Source: Porphyra umbilicalis (Eukaryota; Rhodophyta; Bangiophyceae; Bangiales; Bangiaceae). From it: a stretch of 64,000 nucleotides of DNA. The DNA is taken from assembly GCA_002049455.2 (NCBI GenBank), contig KV918780.1, positions 1 through 64,000 of the forward strand, in the 5' to 3' direction. Shown here piece by piece: positions 56,042-64,000 of this stretch. The number at the start of each line of letters is the position of its first letter. Within the stretch, counting starts at the first letter, position 1. Both the position numbers and the translations under genes were made by a program. The notes under the pieces were generated by a model. That model was not told the origin of the DNA, did no database searches, and saw only the letters and a list, made by a program, of their open reading frames with translations.

Positions 56042-57604
56042 ATGGTGCCAACCGCTCTCCTCCTCTTCCCCCCGCCCCCTGTCCCCCTGGACCTCCCCGA
56101 CCTCCCCTCCGATGTGCTGCTGCTGATTTTTGACCGCCTCGGCTGGTTGGAGGTACCCCTTCTTCGCCGTGTTTCTTCGGCCTGGCGTGACGCCGTGGAA
56201 GCGTTTCGCGTGACGCAGACGGCTGTACGCGTTAGCCCAACGGGTAGGTGGGGCAACATCCCGCCGGTGGGACCGTGCGTGACGCCGCTTCTGATACTGG
56301 CGGGGGTCCGTTTCTACTCCCCGCTTCTGTCATTATCGCTCGGCCCTCGGCAGCCATTGACCCAGGACCCAGGGGTACCGACACTAGGCAAGAGCCGGCG
56401 GCGGTCGCGTAGACCAACCATGTGCAACTCGTCGACGAGCGTCCTCGCTCAGCTGCTCCACTCTTGGCCGACCACTCGCCTGGGCGACACCCTCGTCGAG
56501 CTAAACCTCACGGCCGTCGGCGCGGCCGCGCCCTGTGCTGCCCACGCGGCCGCACTGGGCGGAACCACCCTGCGCCCTCGCGATTTTTCCGTACTGCGCA
56601 CGGACTGCACGCGCCTTTGCGTGCTCTGTGTCACGCGGTGCCGCTGGTGGAGCAACACTTACGTAGCGTCGCTGCTTGGAGTGGTGGCAGACGATGCGTG
56701 GGCGGTCGCGTCCGCGTCTCACCTGGACGTGCTGCTTATGGCCAACACGTCTGTGACGGCGGTAGCAGTGACGGCTGCGTGGTCTGCGGGCGTGCGCGTA
56801 ATTGACGTCAGCCGGTGCAGTAGGGTCGTTGGCGACCTCTTTCTATCGGGGACGTGGCCAGCGCCACCTATTGGAACGGGCGCGGCCGTGGCTGGTGGGG
56901 ACGTGCCGGCGATGGGCGGTGGCGTCGCCGGTAGACGGAACGATCGGCGCTGGTCCCTCGCCCTAGCCATCCTCAAACTCTGCGGGACGCGCCTCTCTGC
57001 CTTCGGCGTGTCCGGGGGCCATCGAACGGGGCGGTACGTGGAGCTCAACACCTCTGAGTGCAAGCATCTCGTCCACGTGGACATGAATCCGGCGTCACTC
57101 TGCTCGGCAAGCTTCTCGGACTGTCGCAAGCTGGCGGCGGGGACGCTTCTTAGCCACTTGTGGTCGGCGGGATCCCGAGTGGCCGTTGGGAACGAGGGGG
57201 TTGTCGCTGGGGCTTTTCCGCGCCCCGCGGCTGCTGCACATTTTTGTCTCTTCCCTTGCTTGACTCTTTGGCGCTGCTCTGCCGCCCCCCTGGACCGGTT
57301 GGTGTGCTGCGGCGGTGCGTTGCCTTCTCTTCAGCGTTTGGTGGTCCATGGGGTTGAAGGACTGACTGGGCGTGTCCTGGACGATCTACCCGCCTTGGAG
57401 CTGGTGAACGCCTCTGGATGCCCGGCCATGGAGGTCGTCTCCGTTGCGGGCTGCACCGCGCTGCTGCGCATGGACTTGCGCTGCAAGAGGGCGCCGCTTG
57501 AACGGGTGTCCGTTGTTTTACGGGGTGGTGGGCAGGTTCTAGGGCTGCGCCCGGCCTGGCGTGTGTGGTCCGACTCGTCTGTTTTGCATGTGCGCCATGG
57601 GTGA
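56042..57604 (+). CDS. F-box protein, possible leucine-rich repeats
   Basis: 520 residues from ATG 56042. The F-box is at residues about 18-55: LPDLPSDVLLLIFDRLGWLE followed by VPLLRRVSSAWRDAVEAF, the segment that binds SKP1 in SCF ubiquitin ligases. The remainder contains degenerate repeats of about 25 residues with alternating hydrophobics (LVELNLTAVG; HLDVLLMANTSVTAV; VRVIDVSRCSRVVG; LAILKLCGTRLSAFGV; LELVNASGCPAMEVVSVAGC; LLRMDLRC) resembling cysteine-containing LRRs of FBXL proteins, which would bind substrate. Residues 70-125 are low complexity (VSPTGRWGNIPP) and might be a retained intron. The frame is intact. The upstream leader (55760-56041) is pyrimidine-rich. The substrate cannot be predicted. 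Confidence 0.8.
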   Translation: MVPTALLLFPPPPVPLDLPDLPSDVLLLIFDRLGWLEVPLLRRVSSAWRDAVEAFRVTQTAVRVSPTGRWGNIPPVGPCVTPLLILAGVRFYSPLLSLSLGPRQPLTQDPGVPTLGKSRRRSRRPTMCNSSTSVLAQLLHSWPTTRLGDTLVELNLTAVGAAAPCAAHAAALGGTTLRPRDFSVLRTDCTRLCVLCVTRCRWWSNTYVASLLGVVADDAWAVASASHLDVLLMANTSVTAVAVTAAWSAGVRVIDVSRCSRVVGDLFLSGTWPAPPIGTGAAVAGGDVPAMGGGVAGRRNDRRWSLALAILKLCGTRLSAFGVSGGHRTGRYVELNTSECKHLVHVDMNPASLCSASFSDCRKLAAGTLLSHLWSAGSRVAVGNEGVVAGAFPRPAAAAHFCLFPCLTLWRCSAAPLDRLVCCGGALPSLQRLVVHGVEGLTGRVLDDLPALELVNASGCPAMEVVSVAGCTALLRMDLRCKRAPLERVSVVLRGGGQVLGLRPAWRVWSDSSVLHVRHG

Positions 57605-60565
57605 GCAAGGCGGTGGGGAAGGGGAGTAGACCAAACCCTTGCGTGTTTGCCGTGATTGAGCAGACACTTGTTGATCGTGGGACAGGAGACGGCCGTGTGA
57701 ACGCAACCCCAAAAATCGTCATGCGGGTGCTACACAGGCAGGACGAACACAGAAGGGAGTAGCGGAGGACTTGGGCAACAATAGTAGAAATTTTGAAAAG
57801 AGGCGCGAAGTGCAATGAACAGGCTTGGAGGGTGCCGAGCCAGAACGTCGGGCACGGGAATCGCCACTGACAATGAAAAAACACAGCATTTGCAATAACA
57901 ATACCACCCCTGGAGGTGCGCCAGTGCCATTCGGTGACAGAGCATCCCCCCGGCCGGACTCACCAGGAACCTTCTCGCCCTACCGTCACCGTCACAATCG
58001 TCAGCGCGGCTAGCCACGCGGGTCCTAGGCCACCGCACCCGCTCCGTCGCCGGGGCTCGCCCCCCCCCCGCCGCGAGCCCCCTTTCTCTCTCGAGGGCCA
58101 TAACGATTGCCCGGCGACATCGACCAGCGGTGACCGAGACACAGCCGCCGCCGCACCGCTTGGCGTTGCCCTCCAGGAAGCGGTGCACTGGCTCATGGGC
58201 CGCCACTTGCCCGATACGCCGGCCGCAGGGGTGGCCTGCGTACAGTCACAGACAGTGGCGGTAATGACGGAGGCCGGCGCGGAGGCCGACGCAGCGGCCG
58301 ACGTGGCACTCCGCCGCCCGATGTCCTCCAACAGGCCGCGCAACGGCGTGCCTCGGTGCGCCTACAGACCCACCCCGATCACGCCGACAACCGGTTGGTT
58401 GCCAGGGGCACGACGTCACTGGGACCAACGGCGGCAGCCGCCGACCTTTGCCATCGCGGTCGCGCCGCACCAGCCCCCCCTTCCCGCGCCGAACCGAACG
58501 ACTTCGCACGAACAATGGCGCGGCCAGCACTAGGTGCGTAGTGGCAGCCGCGCCTCGGCTGTCGCGTGTTGCGGCCACGGCAAAGCCGCAACGGTCGGCA
58601 GTGCCGCCGCCGGCGGGGGGGCGGGCGCCGCCACGGTAAACATGGCGGCGGCGCTATCAACAGCGGAGGAAGAATGGCGTGGAACTCTGTCTGCCGACCT
58701 CCCGTGCCTCGGCAGCAGCACGACTCCGACGCCGACGTCGACGCCTCCGCCCGCCGAACCGCCCGTGCGAGCTCGCCACCGCGGGTACAGTTGAGACCGC
58801 CGTCCGCCGCTGCCACCGCCGCGGCCGCACAGTGTTCGGGCGCGCGCGGACGCGCCGCACCTCGCGCCGCTAGGTGACACCGGCGGCGCAACGGACGACC
58901 GAGTTTACGCATCGGCCTGGCACCTGCCCGCTCCCCCCCTTTCCCGTATCACCGCCGATGCTGCTCCTCCGTGCCACCGCCTTCGCCTTCGTTGCCACAA
59001 GCAGCGGGCGAGTCCGCAACGGCTGCTTCGCGCCCCCGCGATGACGGCGCGGAAGCGGCTCCTGGCACATGCCGCACCGCCGCCGGCGGTCCGCAAATCG
59101 ACAGGCCGCACTTCGGCCGCAGATACCACCTCAAACTGCCGCGCGGCCACGGGGTGCCCGCACAGCCCCGGCCGCCGCCGGCACTCGCGTTAGCGATTGC
59201 TCTGCAGCTTCGGGCAGCGGCATCGCCGCCAGCACCAGCTCGCGCAACCCCGCCCTCCCCCTAGCCCCCTTCCCCCTGCCGCAGGACGCCGCCAGCCGTT
59301 ATCTCGCCGCCAGAGCTGCCGCCAACGCCCGCCAGCCGCAGTCCCGCCGCCTCCGGTCATTATCGTCTTGAGCGCGGCCGTTGTGGCGGGCAATTCCATC
59401 TGCGGACGTGCGGCCGCCGCTCGCTCCACGCGCATGCGGTAGCGGCCTCCGCACCGGTGACTGTCGCCTCCCCCATACGGCCGCCACCGGAATATCCTCC
59501 GCACTCCCGCTCGCGGCGCCACGCACGCGGTCGCCATCCGTGGTGCCGCACCCCTTGACAGCCGCCGACGCCGCCACGACGCCGCCGCCCCAAGCCGTCG
59601 CGCACGTCGCCCGCCGCGACGCGCGGGATTGCCATTGGTGCGCCGTCGCACTGCGCGGGTAGGACCCACGCGGCCTCCGTGACATCCGGCTGCGCAGTCA
59701 CGCTGGACGCAGCGAACGCCGTCGCGAAGGGTGGTGAGTGGCCTGCCGTGTGTAGCGGGCGGAAGGCGGGGGGGGGGCGGAAGGAAGGAGCGCAACAACC
59801 CAACGGGAGTAGGGGGGCGCGGACCGGGGGGGCGTGCGCAAGGAGGGTGCAACACCATCGGGCACCGGCTTCGGGGGCGAGAGGTGGCGGGGCGGAGGCG
59901 AAGATGGTACCCCACGACGCTGCTGGAGAGGAGGAAGCGGGGGATGACGGGCGGGCGGCAACGAGGGTTCACCACGCCGCGGCGGGAGAGCAAGGGCCGG
60001 GGGGGGGTGGGATGCGCGCCAAGAGTTGGAGAAACGCCGCGACTGCGCGTCACAATCGCCGCTGTCAAAGAACCAGCGCAAGGGGCTGGCAAAGCGTCGT
60101 GGCAATGTCTGCATCAGATGCAACGAAGACCTCCTAACCCGATCGCCACGTCTCTGAATACCAGCACCTCAATTCCCCTACACTACTCATGCCGCTTCTT
60201 ACTCAATGGGCCAACACGCATCTGTCCAAAGAAGCTATATCGGGTCCAAGCAGACACCACAAAATAGGATCATACAGCAAGAACCAGAAAAGGGAAAGCA
60301 CCAGCCGTCTGAAAGACTCCGCTCCCGGCACCTCTCTTTCGAGTCAGATTGTGTCGTGGCAGCGCTCGCGGTGACACTTCGCAGCAATGTCACATGATTT
60401 GAACGGACCTCAGCCAACAGGATCTCACGACTGGGGCGTTCTGAAAACTTCGATCCGCACGAGGCCAAACAAACACATACATCTCGAGTTTGGCCATCCT
60501 GTGGAGCACAGCCGACAAACTTCCGCTGATAATTAACATCTTTTTTTTTTAGGTGGAGCTCTCTT
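57605..60565. other. unresolved GC-rich region
   Basis: 57605-57910 is probably the 3' side of the F-box gene. From 57920 to 60090 both strands carry short frames of similar quality. Plus candidates: 57916-58533 (ALQEAVHWLMGRHLPDTP) and a frame around 58640-58794 (NMAAALSTAEEEWRGTLSAD). Minus candidates: 59150 leftward (RQFEVVSAAEVRPVDLRT) and 59700 leftward (QPDVTEAAWVLPAQCDGA). None has a recognised domain, so a spliced or decayed gene on either strand is possible. 60100-60565 is less GC-rich, with a T-run at about 60541-60550. Confidence 0.35.
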
Positions 60566-60943
60566 TCAAACAAGAGACTGCTGCTCTTTTCCGTCGCCTT
60601 CTTTAGCACGAACAGTAAATGTAAGAGACACACGCTCCGCCACGTCGGCGTCCGATGACGATGCTGACTGCATGAATTCCGGCATTGGGGTCCACCGCAG
60701 CGCCACGGGGCAATATGAGGCCAGCTCAGGGAACTGGGAACACCGCATGGTGCTCCGAACCATGGCATTTGCGTGCCGCTGCCCACTCGCGATCTCATTG
60801 TCGCACCTGCCGACCTTCACCGTTCCGTCGTTCTTGTTATGCTCCATGATGTACCACACTATGCCGTCCTCCGCAGCGTGTCGCTCCATTAACAACCTGG
60901 TTGTCACGGTGCCGTTCTTGCGGACGAAAGTATTGCATACCAC
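60566..60943 (-). pseudogene. unrecognised coding fragment
   Basis: A 125-codon minus frame with normal protein character: VVCNTFVRKNGTVTTRLLME, EDGIVWYIMEHNKNDGTVKV, then SQFPELASYCPVALRWTPMP and a charged end EGDGKEQQSLV. No ATG opens it; the frame extends back to a stop near 61005. Just upstream another minus frame reads HCLVFVDTTGNTHSC, which could be the preceding part of the same protein after a frame break. No family is assigned; a DDE-transposase-like origin was considered from the VDTTGNT motif but is weak. Confidence 0.35.
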
Positions 60944-61358
60944 CGCGGTGGACGCTCGTGCGCGCCGGTGTTGCCCAACGAAGGACAGGAGTGCGTGTTA
61001 CCCGTTGTGTCCACAAAAACAAGGCAATGTGTTCGACACCGCGTCGATTCGTCATCCAATGAGCGGGATAAGGAATATCGACGAAGAAGAAACAAGTGCT
61101 TCTCTTCCATCTCTGGCTATAGGGAATGTCACATGATAAAGTCGCTACCCAAGAGCCAGTTTTCTGGGTCTGTACAGTATTCAGCCGATCCCTGTGTTCA
61201 AACGCACGTGAGTATGATCTGTGCGGACGTTTGACTGGAAGCGACGCACATGGAGTACAGAAAGACCGTGGTCAAGGATGTATCAAGAAACAAATGGTGT
61301 GTGACTGGAACTTGGGAAAACATCAGCACTAGTCCGTGGTCGTTTCGTGGCCTTGCAC

Positions 61359-61706
61359 CTACATGGCTGTCCCGTGTTGCTTCTCGTCCTTGACACGTGC
61401 ACGACCCACCCCAGAAGTGCCGCTGTTCACGGGAACTTCACCAGAGGAAGGACCTTCTGACACCCTTGCCGGCCGCTCCGTCGTCCCGCTCTCAGCCGAC
61501 GGCTTGGAATTCGCGCTCCGAGCCGGCAGCTCGGTCGTAACTCTCCCCGACGGCGGCTCGGGCGTCCCGTTTCCGGTCCGCCTCTGGGGCGTCCCGCTGC
61601 CCACCACCGACCGCTCAGACGGTCCGCCTCCCGCCAGCCGCTCGGGGTCCCCACTTCCACGGAAGACTCCTCCGTCCAGCGTGGACTCGACCTTAATGGT
61701 CTTTCT
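61359..61706 (-). pseudogene. in-frame continuation beyond a TAG
   Basis: Immediately after the TAG that ends the 61707-62621 frame, the same minus frame stays open for about 115 codons (RKTIKVESTLDGGVFRGSGD, then SGTPQRRTGNGTPEPPSGR) to a stop at 61359. Ser/Gly/Thr/Pro-rich with repeated SGT/PER words. It is either a readthrough extension or the tail of a gene broken by a nonsense mutation. Confidence 0.4.
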
Positions 61707-62621
61707 CTAGACCTTGAAGGTCCGCCAGGAGCAATTGGCCGCTCCAGCCGCCGCCAGTTGTGCGTGGGCGGCGGCTTTCCCGACAGCAGCCGCTCGTGCC
61801 ATAGCAGCATCTGCTGCGGCCACGGCGGCACACGCCGAGGCAGCTGCACGCATCATGGACAGCGCTGGCCCCTTCCCGCGCTTGCTGAGCGGTGCCGAGC
61901 TCAGTACAACGTGGGGAGTACCGGCAGATCCTGTCGCTCCGGACCTATGTTGGTCAAGACCAGATCCAGCCCGCGAGCCCGCCCCACTACCGCTTGAGGT
62001 GGCCAGTGGGGTGAAGCCGACGAGCGCGGTGACGCGAGCACCGCCTGGCCCCAGAGACCAGGTACGAGACATCTTGCCAACGGGAGGTGCGGGCAGCTTC
62101 TCCACGGCGCTTTCCCTACCGATATCTGCGAGGGCGCCGCGGCGGAGCACACCATTACCCGTTGTGGGGTACTCCTCGGCAGACATATCGGCCGGAGGCG
62201 TCTGTAGACCGTAGATGTCAGCGGCAGGGGTCCCTTGCACCAAAGAATCTTGAGCTAAAGCTGGTTCGCCGGAGCCGGCCGTTGCGGACGCGACGACACC
62301 GCCACGGGACCGGAGAGGGTAGCTACAGGGACTCGCGAAGGGGGCAGGTACCCTGCTTGTAGAGAATGGCAAAGAACAGGCCGAACTCGAGGAGGAAGAT
62401 GTGCCACTGGATTCAGAAGACCATCCATGCGAGCGGTTGTGGCGGCGGCGACGAGACGGCTTGAGCGAGCGCCACACACCAGGGCCAAACAAGCGGGCAT
62501 CCGAGCTCACGGGAGATGGGGGTTCTTGCAATCCTCTCTTGCCGTTCGCCCATCCGCGTTGGCCGCCTGCGCCACCGGCCGCGCTGGTCCCACCGCCAGC
62601 ACCCGACCGCGTAGACACCAT
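61707..62621 (-). CDS. retroelement gag-like or unknown Ser/Ala-rich protein
   Basis: 304 residues from ATG 62621. It opens MVSTRSGAGGG; an M-V-x-T-R-S-G start is common in retrotransposon gag proteins, which is the only hint of identity. Next come basic Arg/Ser-rich sequence (LKPSRRRRHNRSHGW), a Ser tract (SSESSGTSSSSSSACS), Pro/Gly-rich middle parts, and an Ala-rich predicted helix near the end (MMRAAASACAAVAAADAAMA) before NCSWRTFKV and TAG. No zinc knuckle, protease or polymerase is visible. The same frame continues after the TAG to 61359. Alternative: a host intrinsically disordered protein. Confidence 0.45.
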   Translation of the reverse strand: MVSTRSGAGGGTSAAGGAGGQRGWANGKRGLQEPPSPVSSDARLFGPGVWRSLKPSRRRRHNRSHGWSSESSGTSSSSSSACSLPFSTSRVPAPFASPCSYPLRSRGGVVASATAGSGEPALAQDSLVQGTPAADIYGLQTPPADMSAEEYPTTGNGVLRRGALADIGRESAVEKLPAPPVGKMSRTWSLGPGGARVTALVGFTPLATSSGSGAGSRAGSGLDQHRSGATGSAGTPHVVLSSAPLSKRGKGPALSMMRAAASACAAVAAADAAMARAAAVGKAAAHAQLAAAGAANCSWRTFKV

Positions 62622-63477
62622 GGCGACTTGTACGAATCCGGCGCCAGAGTGGAGCCGCGGCGCGCGTCTTGCGCGGCACAAGAGACGCGTGTCGCTGACT
62701 GAGATGGGCCAGCGACAGAGCTCGGTCGTGCCTCCGCCCACTTATTGAGCTGTAGGGTCTATGCGACGGAGACAATCGAGCGGCAGAGCACATACCTCGA
62801 CCGAAAACGCCGCTGTGTCCGACCCCAGCAATCGTGTCCAGCCACCGCGCCAGGACGTACACCAGTCGACAGGAGCTCATGGACAATCAGACTGGGACGC
62901 ACGTTTCCAGGCCCACCTGCCGGTGCACCCACCACTGCCCCCATTGTGAGTGCAAGACCGGCGCCCTCTCGGTCGGCACAGAGTCACCCGTGGGTGTCGG
63001 GGAGCCAAAGCGGGGCCGCGGGGAAGAATGGGGGGGAGAGGGAAGAAAAGCAAGGTGGCAGAGGCGGTGCGGGAGGGCCAGGAAGGCGGGGTGGGTCGAG
63101 CGGGGCGGGGGGGGCGGGGGCGGAGGCGGGGTGAAAAGAGGGGGGGGGGGGAAAGATGCAGCACAGGACAGGGGTGAGTGAGTTGCCTGGCCAGTACAGG
63201 ACGTGTATGGCAAATGCTCGCGTCGAGCTGACCCCACCCCATGCGGGCTGTCAGCACGTGCTCTGCAGGAGATTGTGCCAACTACCTGCCGTGCACCGCC
63301 TTCTGCAGGACCACTTGAAGTGCATGGTCAGGAGAAGAAAGCGCCGTACATCTCCAGGCAAGTGGATGACAGTTAGAGAAGTGACAAAGTCCTTCGTGAC
63401 AGTGCTCCTTTCACTGTACAGTTGTTGCGATGAGGCTCTCTGCTGGCCTCCTGTTGTCGATGTCGTGTCTCAGATCC
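62622..63477. other. spacer without a supported gene
   Basis: Upstream side of the 62621 gene, with moderate GC to 62960, then a purine-rich, G-run-containing stretch (62990-63175) that is C/T-rich on the minus strand. 63180-63477 is less GC-rich. No domain is seen. Confidence 0.45.
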
Positions 63478-63864
63478 CTAGAAATCGCCGGTCAAGTTGG
63501 GTAATTGCCGAGTGTTGTATTCAACAACGCAAGACTGAGTCGCTAGCCCATCTGCGTCCGCTGCACCGCTGAGCAATACCTGTACATGGCGTTGGCCTGC
63601 TGCTGATGGAGCCTCAACCCTCTTTGTCCATGTTCGCTCGCGGAGGTGTTTCCTGTGGGCTATCTCGTGCGGGTCGTACGAAGTGTGTGCTGCAGCCGTA
63701 GTCGCAGTTGCAGCACTACTGTGCGGTGGCTGACCGGTGCTTCCCAGGCGGAGGGGGTCGGAACCGAACGGTTCGGAGTTGGGAGGGCGGGTGGGCAGCG
63801 GGTTTGAGAGAATCGATGGATTTTGGGAGACGGGCAAGAACGCGAGGTATACGGTGGGTGACAT
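63478..63864 (-). CDS. possible first exon of an unknown gene
   Basis: ATG at 63864 opens MSPTVYLAFLPVSQNPSILS and then LPTRPPNSEPFGSDPLRLGS; a charged helical part SYDPHEIAHRKHLRERTWTK follows. At about 63580 the sense reads CAG then GTATTG, a phase-0 donor after GQRHVQ, so the remaining residues to 63478 may be intron. No family is recognised. The downstream exon would lie at lower coordinates but cannot be identified. Confidence 0.3.
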   Translation of the reverse strand: MSPTVYLAFLPVSQNPSILSNPLPTRPPNSEPFGSDPLRLGSTGQPPHSSAATATTAAAHTSYDPHEIAHRKHLRERTWTKRVEAPSAAGQRHVQVLLSGAADADGLATQSCVVEYNTRQLPNLTGDF

Positions 63865-64000
63865 AGGAGGATGTCTTCAACGGGCGAAGTGCGGATGGCG
63901 TGGTTGACTAGTAGAGCGGAGGGTGTCCGAGGAGGGAGGGAGGCGGAGTGGCGACCATTCGCCCAATGCCCCCCTTTGTGGATGGGGCTTCAGCGTCACC

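Noticed and set aside
1-64000. CRISPR arrays, bacterial operons or organelle origin
   Set aside because: No spaced identical repeats of CRISPR type, no ribosome-binding-site-led gene strings, and introns plus targeting leaders show a nuclear sequence.
1-64000. rRNA genes or telomere repeats
   Set aside because: No conserved rRNA segments or short telomeric arrays were seen on either strand.

Overview
This is a nuclear fragment from a photosynthetic eukaryote with a very GC-rich genome. Evidence for a nuclear eukaryotic origin: spliceosomal introns (GTACGT, GTACGG or GTAGGT at the 5' end, CAG or TAG at the 3' end) can be placed in at least five genes with matching codon phase. The encoded products are also eukaryotic: a PHO80-like cyclin, a MYND finger protein, a RING-H2 protein, an F-box protein, a Furry-family protein, a mitochondrial ribosomal protein and mitochondrial FAD-glycerol-3-phosphate dehydrogenase. 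A pentapeptide-repeat protein with a two-part plastid/thylakoid-lumen leader points to a plastid. High GC, few short introns, Ala/Gly/Pro-rich proteins and many poly-G/poly-C runs would fit a bangiophyte red alga (Porphyra/Pyropia type). That placement is inference, not proof.

Layout: 1-4855 no convincing gene; 4856-5836 cyclin (+); 5837-9345 no convincing gene, with a 54-bp palindrome; 9346-12145 six-exon membrane protein (+); 12981-15110 Ala/Pro-rich protein with a C-terminal membrane segment (-); 16699-18497 MYND protein (-); 19472-20530 lumenal pentapeptide protein (+); 20845-22378 mitochondrial uL15 (-); 23409-25851 protein with two UBC folds lacking the catalytic Cys (+); 26725-30041 DNA element with terminal inverted repeats; 31161-32045 RING-H2 protein (+); 32545-34976 mitochondrial glycerol-3-phosphate dehydrogenase (-); 38679-43407 unrecognised 1555-residue protein (-) with a possible divergent partner at 43619 (+); 45301-46260 remnant of a LINE-like reverse transcriptase (-); 49831-55743 damaged Furry homologue (+); 56042-57604 F-box protein (+); 60566-62621 retroelement-like coding remnants (-); 63478-63864 possible first exon (-).

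The recognisable genes are unrelated housekeeping or regulatory genes, not an operon or pathway. They lie in GC-rich islands separated by visibly less GC-rich spacers that hold the mobile-element material. Gene pairs are often convergent or divergent with short spacers.

One theme runs through the window: reading frames that are clearly homologous to known families jump frame at long G or C homopolymers (uL15m, the tandem-UBC gene, Furry, probably the LINE remnant). The simplest cause is homopolymer length error in the assembly, but Furry also carries in-frame stop codons that such error does not explain. The best candidates for something new are the 38.7-43.9 kb gene or element, the doubly inactive tandem E2 protein, and the inverted-repeat element.
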